From: Sphingobacterium sp.
Lineage (GTDB): Bacteria > Bacteroidota > Bacteroidia > Sphingobacteriales > Sphingobacteriaceae
Direction: 5' to 3'
Assembly (NCBI GenBank): GCA_031277685.1
Contig: JAITLV010000208.1
Span: forward strand, 1-56,965
Length of the DNA: 56,965 nt
The notes under the pieces are model-generated. The model had not been told where the DNA came from. It was given only the letters and a program-made list of their open reading frames with translations, and did not search any database. The stretch's first letter is position 1. Every line of letters begins with the position of its first letter. Of the stretch, positions 17,406-27,233 are shown piece by piece. The translations under genes and the position numbers were made by a program.

Positions 17406-18926
17406 ATGAGTTCAGAAAGAAGAGTAAGAGTGCGATTTGCACCGAGTCCTACAGGTGGTCTGCACCTTGGGGGCGTACGTACAGCTTTGTTTAATTTTCT
17501 CTATGCACGTCAGCATCAGGGGGATTTTATTTTACGTGTCGAGGATACGGATCAAACTCGTTTTGTCCCGGGCGCCGAGGAATACATCAATGAATGTTTG
17601 GCCTGGTGTGGCCTGACTCCAGATGAAAGTCCGTTAAAAGGTGGCCCATATGGCCCTTACCGTCAAAGTGAACGAAAAGCTTCTTACCGCCAATATGCCG
17701 AACAGTTAATCAAGAATGGCTACGCTTATTATGCATTCGATACTGCAGAAGAGCTGGAAGAACAACGTAAGCTGCAACCTAACTTCCGTTATAGCCATGA
17801 AAATCGGTTACAATTGCGCAATTCTTTGAGCTTAAGTGAAACTGAAACGCAACAATTACTGGATGAAGCAACACCGCATACTATCCGGATAAAAATTCCG
17901 ACAGACCAAACGGTGTCATTCACCGATATGATCCGTGGGAAAGTCGCCTTCGATACCAATATTGTGGATGATAAAGTGCTGCTTAAAGCTGACGGAATGC
18001 CAACGTATCACTTGGCTGTCGTTGTGGATGATAAAGCGATGGAGATATCACATGTCTTCCGTGGTGAAGAATGGTTACCTTCCGCACCTATTCATATTCT
18101 ATTATGGGAATACCTTGGATGGGCTGATAGTATGCCACAATGGGCACATTTGCCACTTATCCTTAAACCTGATGGTAATGGAAAATTAAGTAAACGCGAT
18201 GGTGACCGTTTAGGATTCCCGGTGTATGCCATGAATTGGACGGATGCTAAATCTGGTGATACAACCAAAGGCTTCCGTGAAATGGGCTTCTTGCCAGAAG
18301 CCTTTGTCAATATGCTTGGTGTATTGGGCTGGAATGATGGTACAGAACAAGAACTCTTCTCATTGGAGGAATTAATCCAAAAATTCAGTGTAGATCGCAT
18401 TAGTAAAGCAGGTGCAAAATTTGATTTTGAGAAAGCAAAATGGTTCAATCATGAATGGATTAAACGTTCTTCGGAGGACGCGTTATTGCCTCAGATTAAG
18501 GAGGTGTTGACTCATCATCAAATAGTAGTTGAGGAAGATTATGTAAACCGTGTACTGGCAGCAGTAAAAGAGCGTTTAACCTTTGTCGAAGACTTTTGGG
18601 CTCAGGCTTCTTTCTTTTTTGTGCAGCCCGTTGAATATGACCTGAATGCCGTGAAGCCAAAATGGTCTGCGGAGAAAACCGTATTTTTTGAAAATATCAT
18701 CGCGTCATTTGCAAGCTTTACCGCATGGAAAGCGACAGAACTCGAATCGTTTTTTAAAGAAGCTATTCAAAATTCAGGTATGAAGATGGGAGAACTGATG
18801 ATGCCATTCCGGATTATGCTAGTGGGTGGTAAATTCGGACCTGATGTATTTCAGATCGTGGAATTACTCGGTCAAGCTGAGGTCATTGAACGTGTAAAAA
18901 AAGCACTTCAAGAATTCGATGCTTAA
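17406..18926 (+). CDS. gltX: glutamyl-tRNA synthetase
   Basis: 506 residues, class I aaRS. The HIGH-type motif is PSPTGGLHLGG (about residues 13-23), the KMSKS-type motif is GKLSKRDGDR (about 260-269), and YRQSERKASY belongs to the catalytic core. It charges tRNA-Glu. The start is fixed by the family N-terminus (RVRVRFAPSPTG). Its only clear -7 element leaves essentially no leader. A terminator follows at 18949-18984, which is exactly where the accessory island begins. Confidence 0.96.
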   Translation: MSSERRVRVRFAPSPTGGLHLGGVRTALFNFLYARQHQGDFILRVEDTDQTRFVPGAEEYINECLAWCGLTPDESPLKGGPYGPYRQSERKASYRQYAEQLIKNGYAYYAFDTAEELEEQRKLQPNFRYSHENRLQLRNSLSLSETETQQLLDEATPHTIRIKIPTDQTVSFTDMIRGKVAFDTNIVDDKVLLKADGMPTYHLAVVVDDKAMEISHVFRGEEWLPSAPIHILLWEYLGWADSMPQWAHLPLILKPDGNGKLSKRDGDRLGFPVYAMNWTDAKSGDTTKGFREMGFLPEAFVNMLGVLGWNDGTEQELFSLEELIQKFSVDRISKAGAKFDFEKAKWFNHEWIKRSSEDALLPQIKEVLTHHQIVVEEDYVNRVLAAVKERLTFVEDFWAQASFFFVQPVEYDLNAVKPKWSAEKTVFFENIIASFASFTAWKATELESFFKEAIQNSGMKMGELMMPFRIMLVGGKFGPDVFQIVELLGQAEVIERVKKALQEFDA

Positions 18927-18948
18927 ATACTGATAGAAATATTATATG

Positions 18949-18984
18949 AAAAAGCTGTTGCATGAATTGTCAACAGCTTTTTTT
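18949..18984. terminator. gltX terminator at the left island boundary
   Basis: AAAAAGCTGTTG (18949-18960) pairs with CAACAGCTTTTTTT (18971-18984). Before the island inserted, this would also have terminated the convergent MFS efflux gene, whose 3' end starts at the final T. Confidence 0.88.
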
Positions 18985-19082
18985 ATAGATATGGAATTTT
19001 TAGCCGGATGAACAATGCTCGCACAGGGCCAAATAGGAAGATGATCGAGGTAATTACCGTTCCCAAGATCCCGAGATAGGTA
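18984..19082. repeat. left copy of 99-bp direct repeat (MFS 3'-end fragment)
   Basis: Identical base for base to 36762-36860. On the minus strand it encodes the last 32 residues of the DHA2 efflux transporter and ends in TAA. It has no start or gene body, so it is a fragment, not a gene. Confidence 0.95.
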
Positions 19083-19330
19083 TAATCCCACAATTTCTTA
19101 GAAAAACGGATGTTTGGTTTAATTAAATTTCATTAGTGTTTATAAATCATCTTTATACGGTGCCTTTAACGCCTTTTAAGCTTTAAAAGTAAATATTTTT
19201 GATCTTATTGAAAATATATTTTTGTAATTTCATTTTCATTATTTATTTTTGGGATAACATTTGTGATACAGTGCTTTACATTGTGAAATGAGTGGTTGCT
19301 TTATTTTTGACTTAGCCAAGATTTTATTGT
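19083..19330. other. AT-rich island left end, no gene
   Basis: No convincing open frame on either strand. The distal end carries the promoter of the tail-like gene (19281-19309). Together with the DR copy and the gltX terminator it accounts for the gene-free 18927-19330. Confidence 0.6.
19281..19309 (+). promoter_or_regulatory. promoter of the tail-like/RHS module
   Basis: TTG (19281-19283), an 18-nt spacer, then TATTTTTG (19302-19309). The start codon is 21 nt downstream. It is the only good promoter seen before the surface-protein genes. Confidence 0.5.
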
Positions 19331-20041
19331 ATGAAAAGGAAAGAACTGCTTTCTTTGTTTTTTGGTACCCTAGGGGGTCAATTGTGTACCGCCCAGACAA
19401 ACACATTTCCAGCGACAGGAAATGTAGGGATAGGTACAACTACACCACAGAGCAAACTACAAATAGCGGGTGGACTATCGGTAAATGGTCGTAACGCAAC
19501 GAATGGTGTAAACAATTTTGGGAATGGCATCCAGTTGATTGATCCCAGTCATACATCTATCATTTTTAATCCTGGGCAGACGACTCAACTGATGTTTGGT
19601 TTCCACACCAACGGCAATATGTACTGGAGCAACAATACTGCTTATACGATGTCGCTTTCAAAGGCTGGCGATCTTCGGGTGTTTAATACCTTAGCAGTCG
19701 GTTCTGATCTAAGAGCAGGCTACAAAATGTCTGTATCCGGTAAGTTAGCGGCCCAGGAAGTGCTCGTGACCACAAGTAATTGGCCTGATTATGTATTCAA
19801 ACCAGACTATAAACTCCCAAGTCTTTCCGAAACAGAACAGTTTATAAATCAACATGGACATTTGCCGGAAGTACCTAAAGCTTCGGAGGTTGAGGTTAAT
19901 GGAATTTCACTAGGGGAGATGAATAAGATTTTGTTGAAAAAAATCGAGGAGCTTACATTGCTTCTCATTGAACAAGAAAAGCAGCTTACCTCGCAACGGG
20001 ATCAGATCAGTGAGATCAAAGAAAAACTATTAAGGAAATAA
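19331..20041 (+). CDS. secreted tail-fibre-like surface protein
   Basis: 236 residues. After a signal peptide (about 1-22) comes the NVGIGTTTPQSKLQIAG motif found at the start of many Bacteroidota phage-tail or adhesin-like proteins. A beta-rich middle follows, then a C-terminal module WPDYVFKPDYKLPSLSETE...HLPEVPKASEVEVNGISLGEMNKILLKKIEE that ends in a coiled coil of about 45 residues (about 190-236). This C-terminus recurs in Bacteroidota surface proteins and is likely to trimerise. The position directly before the RHS pair suggests a shared surface-display or delivery role. Function is unproven. Confidence 0.7.
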   Translation: MKRKELLSLFFGTLGGQLCTAQTNTFPATGNVGIGTTTPQSKLQIAGGLSVNGRNATNGVNNFGNGIQLIDPSHTSIIFNPGQTTQLMFGFHTNGNMYWSNNTAYTMSLSKAGDLRVFNTLAVGSDLRAGYKMSVSGKLAAQEVLVTTSNWPDYVFKPDYKLPSLSETEQFINQHGHLPEVPKASEVEVNGISLGEMNKILLKKIEELTLLLIEQEKQLTSQRDQISEIKEKLLRK

Positions 20042-20198
20042 TAAGTCGTTATGGATATGTTTGTCAATGACGCTTTAGTAGAGTTTTTCATTTAACAATA
20101 TTATGTTGTTTTATGATAGCTAATTCTTGGCTGATATAACTAGATTTATGAAATTACAATTGGAAAGGAGTTTTAATTTGTCAATAACCAAAGATTAT

Positions 20199-23100
20199 AT
20201 GAAAAGGATAAATTTATTTATTTTAGTGTTTTTTTGCTCTCTGATGCAGGCTATAGGCCAGTATACTGTTAACACCCTAAATGAATATACTACGGTCAAT
20301 ACTAAATATACCAATTTCCCTATACTTCAGCAGGACGGGGTAGATCACTATTCTGGACGTCTCAAGCTTTCTTATAACCTTCTTAGTTCTTTTGGTAGTG
20401 ACCCGTTGCTGAAAGTATTCCTTTCCTATAATGGCGGCGGGGTAAGAGTGCTGGAGGAGGCCAGTCGAGTGGGGCTGGGATGGAATTTATATAACCATCC
20501 GACAATTTCTCGCGAAATCCGGGGACTGAGTGATATAGATGCGCTAGTCGGGTCTACCTATAATGGTTATACCAATACGAATATTTCCGTGCCCACCTAT
20601 AGCTCTTTTTTCTCCGACTCGCTACAACAGGCTTTCCAGTCCAATCGTTTTGAGCTATTCACTGATTTACGCAACCTGGGTATTTCAAATTGGGATACTG
20701 AGCCTGATATTTTTACACTAAATTTAGGAGAAAAAACGATAAAATTTGTTCTTCCTCAACGATGGGGGCGGAATATTTTTGAGGCAAAGCTAATTAATAA
20801 AGAAGATAAGACCAAAATTGTTTTTGATTGGACAAACAAGAGCTTTAATGTGTTGGATGACCTTGGAAATGAATATATTTTTGATATAAAAGATTATGCA
20901 CTCAGTGTCGCGGCACACTCCGGTTATGGGCCAATGCATGACCAAAATAGTTTTCGGGTAACTACTGGATATGAGAACCCTGTTCTAACAACTTGGCATG
21001 CCAGTATTATTAGAAAAGTTAATAAGGAAGAAATCAAATATCGGTATCAGTTGGTAAATGCAAGTGAGACACCTTATGTCACTGAAAGCTATTCAAAAAA
21101 TGCCTGTTTCGTGGGGGCTACCAATCAATATTTTACCGTTTCTTCCAAAAGTTATGGGACATTTCTTACCGAGCGTGAGATCCATCAGCTCGATGAAATC
21201 GAATTTCCGTTAGGGACAATAAAATTTCAATATTCTGACAGAATAGACCTGCCGCTAGGAAAAGGGGAAGCGCCATATATCACAAATTTGTGGCAGTTTT
21301 ATCATTATAAAACAGCAACACTCCATGAGCAGAAATTGGAAAAGATATTATTGAAAGATCTTTCTGATAAAATAATTCATCAGGCTGCGTTTACTTACAG
21401 TTATTTTAACAAAAGTAAAATTTCTGCTACTGACAAAACTGAATTTTTGAGATTGAAATTAGACAAAATTGTAGTTGATGAAGAGGCATTTGCATTTACC
21501 TATTATAAGCCCGATTCGCTACCGAGTAAGTTGTCGCATTCAATTGACTACTATGGATTTAATAACGGAAGAAGCAATAACGGGCGGATTCCGGCTAACA
21601 CGGTTAAATATTTCTGTTCCTCCGACGTCCATTGCGGTAGCTGCTCAAAAGATATAGCTTTTGATGTTTCAAATGATAAAACTATCTACGGAAACCGACG
21701 TCCCAGCCTTGACGCGGGAAAAATAGGTACGCTAGTTGACATTACGAATAATAAGGGACAACGCACGGAAGTCGATTACGAGCTGAACAATATTCTATAT
21801 AATAACAGTGATTCGATCAACAGCGGTTATAATTTTAATATCAAAGAGGTTAAAGAATACGTCGCACTTTATGAATATAAACCTGCCCAAACGGAGGTGT
21901 TTTCCATAGATCCCGCTTCGTCCAGTAATCCTCTTATTTCCTATGAACGGATCTGCGGAGCCAATTTTGACAAACCCCAGGGAGAATCACACTATTATTG
22001 CGATATCAGTTATGAAGATCTTCAAAAAGTGGCTATGGAAGTTGTAAATGCTTCAACAGGAGCAGTTGTTAGCAAAATATATCATTATGATACTTTGCTT
22101 TCCTCTATTTACAATCTTCCAAAGGGTAAGTATTTCATCCGGTTCACATCGTTACATGATCCCTGGAATGTAATTTACAATCCGGGGTTTCCGAACGACA
22201 ACAAAATCTATTATTTTGCTGCCAGAATCAAAATCAAGGAAAGAGATTTTGATATAAAAGATGGATGGATCAACGCTGAGATAGGAGGTCTACGAGTCAG
22301 GTCGTTGTCATATTATGATCAGACAGTTAAGCAATTGCAAAAGATATATAGTTACAATTTCTTCGACAACGGACAATCCTCGGGAAAACTTTCCCATCCA
22401 TATGTTAATTTTAAAGACGAAATAACTGAAAGAGTAGAAATTGGCGAGCGTGGTGGCTGTACACCAGTCAGTTCAGTGATAAAGAACGTAGTTTTTAGTT
22501 CAGATCCGACCATATACGTTCCAAATGAGCAACCTATTGTTGGGTATTCAAATGTACGGGAAACGATTCTGGATAATAATGGTATGGCCAATGGTTATAC
22601 TAATTATGTTTTCCATAATCTCAGAAATGAATATCAGAGAAAGACTGATGGCAGTTATAATCATAAATTCAACGGTGTCCCTGAAGATCCTTTTCAGTTG
22701 TGGTATAATTATTTCCCTTTAAAGAGCTATTTTCATATCAATGGAAAACTTAAATCCGCAACCACATTTGATGACAAGAATAAAAGGCTGGGGCAGGTTA
22801 ACTATAATTATGAGAGCGAGAATTATAATTTATCGAAAGTCGTTGTAAACGGGGGGAGATTACGGGCTTCAAATTTTGAACAATATACATGCGATCCTGT
22901 CCCTGTGGTTGTTAGGTCTAAGCTGACCACATATCAACCCTATGTAATTTACGATATGACCAATCCCTTGTTGAAGCAAACAACGATTGATTACAGTTCG
23001 ACTAATATTCAGAAAGAAGAAATCTGGAAATATAGAACACCAAGCTATAATCTTGAAAGTTATATTGTAAAAGGGTCGGATAGTAAAGACCGTACGGTCA

Positions 23101-23729
23101 AATATATATATCCCGGAGATCCAGAATCAGATGGCATGGGTTATGTAAATTCATTGCTTGAGAAAAATATGGTCAGGCAACCGTTAGTTACAACCATATT
23201 GAATGCTGGTCAGGAAGTATCAAGGGTTAATTTTACCTACGGCTTATTTCATAATAAATACTTAATGCCGAGTACTGAAATACACTACTCAAAAGGTAGT
23301 AATGTTTCCCAGCAGTTTACGTTTGATTACAGCTTAAAAAATGGTCGGGTTCAACGGATAGAGAAGACTAGCTCCATTCCGATAATCTATCTCTGGGGTT
23401 ATAATGGGCAATATCCAATTGCCGAGATCAAAAATGCGACGTTTGCGGAGGTGACTGGTGCCCTTACACAGGCTGTTATGGATAATTTGAACCTGCCAAA
23501 TGTCTCAGAAAACTCAATTGTATCTACTATGGCAAAACTGCGAAACAGCCTGCCAAAATCTATGATCACAAGTTATACCTACAAACCACTGGTGGGTATG
23601 ACAAGTAAAACAGATCCGAGGGGAATAAAAGAGACCTATACATACGATGGTATGCAACGCCTGCAGGCTATTCTTGATCATCTGAATTATGTGAACAGGT
23701 CCTTTGACTATCATTACCGTTCCAACTAA
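20199..23729 (+). CDS. large secreted YD/RHS-associated protein (first of pair)
   Basis: 1176 residues from the ATG at 20199, which gives a clean signal peptide (MKRINLFILVFFCSLMQAIG). A TTG 72 nt upstream would bury it and is rejected. Most of the chain is beta-rich with many Y-x-Y/N-Y repeats, such as LGWNLYNHPTISREIRGL near the N-terminus. Only the last 60 residues contain clear YD repeats (TKTDPRGIKETYTYDGMQRLQAI). It ends 12 nt before the second RHS gene. It probably forms the N-terminal portion of an RHS cocoon, supplied as a separate polypeptide. Confidence 0.75.
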   Translation: MKRINLFILVFFCSLMQAIGQYTVNTLNEYTTVNTKYTNFPILQQDGVDHYSGRLKLSYNLLSSFGSDPLLKVFLSYNGGGVRVLEEASRVGLGWNLYNHPTISREIRGLSDIDALVGSTYNGYTNTNISVPTYSSFFSDSLQQAFQSNRFELFTDLRNLGISNWDTEPDIFTLNLGEKTIKFVLPQRWGRNIFEAKLINKEDKTKIVFDWTNKSFNVLDDLGNEYIFDIKDYALSVAAHSGYGPMHDQNSFRVTTGYENPVLTTWHASIIRKVNKEEIKYRYQLVNASETPYVTESYSKNACFVGATNQYFTVSSKSYGTFLTEREIHQLDEIEFPLGTIKFQYSDRIDLPLGKGEAPYITNLWQFYHYKTATLHEQKLEKILLKDLSDKIIHQAAFTYSYFNKSKISATDKTEFLRLKLDKIVVDEEAFAFTYYKPDSLPSKLSHSIDYYGFNNGRSNNGRIPANTVKYFCSSDVHCGSCSKDIAFDVSNDKTIYGNRRPSLDAGKIGTLVDITNNKGQRTEVDYELNNILYNNSDSINSGYNFNIKEVKEYVALYEYKPAQTEVFSIDPASSSNPLISYERICGANFDKPQGESHYYCDISYEDLQKVAMEVVNASTGAVVSKIYHYDTLLSSIYNLPKGKYFIRFTSLHDPWNVIYNPGFPNDNKIYYFAARIKIKERDFDIKDGWINAEIGGLRVRSLSYYDQTVKQLQKIYSYNFFDNGQSSGKLSHPYVNFKDEITERVEIGERGGCTPVSSVIKNVVFSSDPTIYVPNEQPIVGYSNVRETILDNNGMANGYTNYVFHNLRNEYQRKTDGSYNHKFNGVPEDPFQLWYNYFPLKSYFHINGKLKSATTFDDKNKRLGQVNYNYESENYNLSKVVVNGGRLRASNFEQYTCDPVPVVVRSKLTTYQPYVIYDMTNPLLKQTTIDYSSTNIQKEEIWKYRTPSYNLESYIVKGSDSKDRTVKYIYPGDPESDGMGYVNSLLEKNMVRQPLVTTILNAGQEVSRVNFTYGLFHNKYLMPSTEIHYSKGSNVSQQFTFDYSLKNGRVQRIEKTSSIPIIYLWGYNGQYPIAEIKNATFAEVTGALTQAVMDNLNLPNVSENSIVSTMAKLRNSLPKSMITSYTYKPLVGMTSKTDPRGIKETYTYDGMQRLQAILDHLNYVNRSFDYHYRSN

Positions 23730-23741
23730 GCGCGCAAAATT

Positions 23742-26700
23742 ATGAAAAAACATATTTTAACGTTATTATCCATAGCCATTACGGGAATTTTACAAGGGCA
23801 GGTTCTTCCCAAAGATACAGTGCTCAGTGCATATACGGGACAGTCGAGTATACGTGCACTAAATAGTATCACGTTGAAGAACGGTTTTTCTATCCCAGCA
23901 GGCAGCAATGTTACCATCGGTATTGCAGCTTTTCCAAATCTTGTCAGTAAGCCTACAGCCGGTCAGAACTATATTCTGACCAGGACTTTTCGCAGCCCCG
24001 GTGTGACAATGGCGACATTGAATACCCAGCGTAGTATCGGCGATGAAAACCAGGTGATCCAATATTTTGACGGATTGGGGAGGCCGAGTCAGTCAATCCA
24101 GCTGATGGCCAGCCCTACCTATAAAGATATTGTACAGCATGTCGAATACGATGGCTATGGGCGGGAAAGTACGAAATTTTTACCACACGTAAAAAATTTG
24201 GTTGGTGACGGATCATTCAAGACTACAGCCAAGAATGATCAGTTGGCTTACTATGCGTCGACCAATACCTGGGATGCTGCGGTAGTAAAAACGCCAAACC
24301 CTTATGCTGTGACCGTTTTTGAGAACAGTCCGCTGAACCGTGTGAAAGAACAGGGAGCACCCGGGGCAGCCTGGCAGCCACTACCGGCTGCCGGTACGGG
24401 GCATACGGTAAAAACCGACTATGGCACGAATACGGCTACAGGACTTGATGTAGTGAAGCTGTGGACAGCGACCACCAGTGGGGCCACTGGTACCACAAAT
24501 TATGCTGCTGGCAAACTCTACCGGACGACCGTAAGGGATGAGAATACGATAAATACTACGGCCCGTGCAGGCTCTATTGACGAATATAAAGATTTTGAAG
24601 ACCGTGTGGTATTAAAACGTGTCTGGGAGAACGAGACCAAGGCGCTGAATACTTACTATGTGTACGATGACTTTGGCGACCTGCGCTATGTGATTCCACC
24701 TGCAGTCAGCGCAACAAGCTTTACCGAACTCGCTACAGATCCCAATTTTGACAATTATATCTATAGCTATAAATACGACGGGCGGCGCCGATTGGTAGAG
24801 AAGAAGATCCCGGGTAAGGGCTGGGAATACCTCGTGTACAACAAGAATGACCAGGTAGTCCTAAGCCAGGATGCAAATCAACGTGTCCGCAAGGAATGGA
24901 CGTATAGCCGTTATGACGCTTTTGGCCGAGTCACTTCCTCCGGCCTTTATACAAACAATGTAAAAGTGACGCGTACAGATGTGAGCGGGCTTGTTGATGC
25001 TGCAACGGGTCCACTGTGGGAAACACGCACGGGGGCGGACTATCCTGCCCCGGCTACGACATTTCCACTGGTAGGGACAGGCATTACCATTATGCCACAT
25101 ATCGTCAATTACTACGATGACTATACGTTTGTAGGGGCTACTACGCTTCCAGCCAGTAATATTACAAAAAGTACAAAGATCAAGTCACTACAGACGGGGA
25201 CTAGAATCTATAAGACCGACGGCACCCAGCCCCTGCTGACAGTGATGTACTACGATGACTACGGGCGCGTTATCCAGACGGCTTCCCAGAACCATCTTGA
25301 GGGCAAGGACTATGTAACCAATACCTATAATTTTCCGGGCGAGCTGCTGACCAGCACACGTGTTCACACACCCAAAACGGGTACAGCAACGACTATCGTT
25401 ACTACGAATGATTATGACCATGTGGGGAGGCTGATTGCTACTAAGGAGAAGATCGGCGCGCAGGCCGAGGTCACATTGGCCTCCAATAGCTACAATGAGA
25501 TCGGCCAGCTGAAGACAAAATATATGGGTAAGCTGGTAACCGAAGCCGGCTATGTGGATACAACAAGTTATACTTATAATGAACGGGGCTGGACCAAGAG
25601 GATTGCTTCAAAAAACTACACGCAGTCATTGATGTATCAGGATGGCGGTACGGTAAGGCAGTACAATGGTAATATCGCACAGTCGGTATGGCGTTTTACC
25701 CCTGGTGGCACCACAAGTACCTTTGAATATGGCTATGATAAGCTGAACCGGCTGACGAGCGGTATCAGCACACCAGCGGGAGCAGCAAGTATGTCCGAGG
25801 TGATTACGTATGATGATCTTGGTATGGGCAATATCAAAACGCTCAAACGGGACGCCCTAACTGCGACCACTTATACCTATACAGGCAATAAACTTACCGG
25901 TCTGAGCGGTGGATTGACAGGTAGTTATACCTACGATGCCAATGGTAACGCAAAGACCGACCGAATGGGTATGGCTTTCACGTACAATTATCTGAACCTT
26001 CCACAGACAGCCGTGAAAACCGGTACGAATGTAGCATTCTTATATGATGCCACAGGCCAGAAATTACAGAAAGTATCCAAGATAGGTACAACAACCATAG
26101 TGACTACTACTCGGGATTATATTGATGGTATTGAGTACAATAATGGCGTTATTGATATTATCCATAATCCAGTGGGCTATGCACTAAAAAGTGGTACAAA
26201 CTATGTTTATCATTATAACCTGACGGATCACTTGGGCAATGTTCGGACAACGTTGAAACGCGGAACGAGTGCTACAGCTGTTGATGTCGTGCAGCGGGAT
26301 AATTATTATCCGTTTGGCAAGCGCAAGGTTGTGGCTGGTGGAAATAATAAGTATCTTTATAATGGCAAGGAGATCCAGGGCGAGCTTGGAGACAGCTATG
26401 ATTACGGCGCACGTTTTTACGATGCTGAAATCGGTAGGTGGAATGTGGTGGATCCGCTGGCGGAAGCTGCATTTGATCTATCTCCTTATCGTTATGGTTA
26501 CAATAATCCAATTAAGTTTACAGATCCAACGGGTATGTTGGAAAGTACTCACACCGATGAAGAGGGTAATGTAATTGCTGTATATGACGACGGAGATTTA
26601 GGGGTCTATAAGCATGAAAAGAATGCCGACGGAAAATCCGTAACGAGAGCTCAACTTGATAAAAGGCATAAAAAAGACACTTCTGCTGGTGGTGAAAAAA

Positions 26701-27233
26701 TGGGAGAAACCGAGTTTTGGGATGAGTTTATAGCGCCAGGTGATACAGAGGGCTCCGGACGTATTATATTCGACCCGCTAAATGATGCTTCTAATAAAAA
26801 TGCTCTTATTAGCGTAAAGAATTGGGATGAAGTTATAGCTGATCGTAATAAGGCGGCCAATAATCAAGACCTTACGGTAACTATGGCGCAATCTAAATTA
26901 AATCAGCCTCTGGATATCAAGCATAATATCAATTATGCACCCTATGGTCCAATGACCGGACGTTTATTAAACGGTAAGTATGCAACAGCTCGTTCTGCTG
27001 GTAATTTTTTAGCAGGACTAAATGGTGTGACAGGAACTTTGCAGGGCTTTAAAATTAGTGGATTGACCTATATGAAGCTGGCGGGAGCTTATCAGCAAGG
27101 ACAACTGTCGATGAAAAATATTGGTTTGATAATGATGTTTGGAAAATCCTTTGGTCCAGCCCCATACTATGGTGAAGAATCTTATTCTGGTCGTCGAATC
27201 TTACAAGGTATTAATTATGGAACAAAGAAATAA
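23742..27233 (+). CDS. DUF6443/RHS-repeat polymorphic toxin with variable C-terminus
   Basis: 1163 residues. A signal peptide (1-19) leads into a DUF6443-type N-terminal region (RTFRSPG...IQYFDGLGRPSQSI, about 85-115) and many YD repeats. The RHS core-associated motif YDYGARFYDAEIGRWNVVDPLAE...YRYGYNNPIKFTDPTG ends at residue 932. The last 231 residues are a distinct module, charged then rich in small residues, with LDIKHNINYAPYGPMTGRLL (about 1065-1084). This loosely recalls the D-x-x-x-NI-x-Y-x-x-x-G pattern of Ntox44-like toxins, a tentative match. DNA composition becomes visibly more AT-rich at about 26,530, exactly at the core/tail junction, as expected of toxin-tip exchange. The stop overlaps the next gene by 17 nt. 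Confidence 0.85.
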   Translation: MKKHILTLLSIAITGILQGQVLPKDTVLSAYTGQSSIRALNSITLKNGFSIPAGSNVTIGIAAFPNLVSKPTAGQNYILTRTFRSPGVTMATLNTQRSIGDENQVIQYFDGLGRPSQSIQLMASPTYKDIVQHVEYDGYGRESTKFLPHVKNLVGDGSFKTTAKNDQLAYYASTNTWDAAVVKTPNPYAVTVFENSPLNRVKEQGAPGAAWQPLPAAGTGHTVKTDYGTNTATGLDVVKLWTATTSGATGTTNYAAGKLYRTTVRDENTINTTARAGSIDEYKDFEDRVVLKRVWENETKALNTYYVYDDFGDLRYVIPPAVSATSFTELATDPNFDNYIYSYKYDGRRRLVEKKIPGKGWEYLVYNKNDQVVLSQDANQRVRKEWTYSRYDAFGRVTSSGLYTNNVKVTRTDVSGLVDAATGPLWETRTGADYPAPATTFPLVGTGITIMPHIVNYYDDYTFVGATTLPASNITKSTKIKSLQTGTRIYKTDGTQPLLTVMYYDDYGRVIQTASQNHLEGKDYVTNTYNFPGELLTSTRVHTPKTGTATTIVTTNDYDHVGRLIATKEKIGAQAEVTLASNSYNEIGQLKTKYMGKLVTEAGYVDTTSYTYNERGWTKRIASKNYTQSLMYQDGGTVRQYNGNIAQSVWRFTPGGTTSTFEYGYDKLNRLTSGISTPAGAASMSEVITYDDLGMGNIKTLKRDALTATTYTYTGNKLTGLSGGLTGSYTYDANGNAKTDRMGMAFTYNYLNLPQTAVKTGTNVAFLYDATGQKLQKVSKIGTTTIVTTTRDYIDGIEYNNGVIDIIHNPVGYALKSGTNYVYHYNLTDHLGNVRTTLKRGTSATAVDVVQRDNYYPFGKRKVVAGGNNKYLYNGKEIQGELGDSYDYGARFYDAEIGRWNVVDPLAEAAFDLSPYRYGYNNPIKFTDPTGMLESTHTDEEGNVIAVYDDGDLGVYKHEKNADGKSVTRAQLDKRHKKDTSAGGEKMGETEFWDEFIAPGDTEGSGRIIFDPLNDASNKNALISVKNWDEVIADRNKAANNQDLTVTMAQSKLNQPLDIKHNINYAPYGPMTGRLLNGKYATARSAGNFLAGLNGVTGTLQGFKISGLTYMKLAGAYQQGQLSMKNIGLIMMFGKSFGPAPYYGEESYSGRRILQGINYGTKK

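Noticed and set aside
18984..19140. Left repeat copy as part of a functional small gene on the minus strand (frame continues about 16 codons beyond the repeat)
   Set aside because: The extension has no start codon and does not match the MFS sequence upstream of the repeat.
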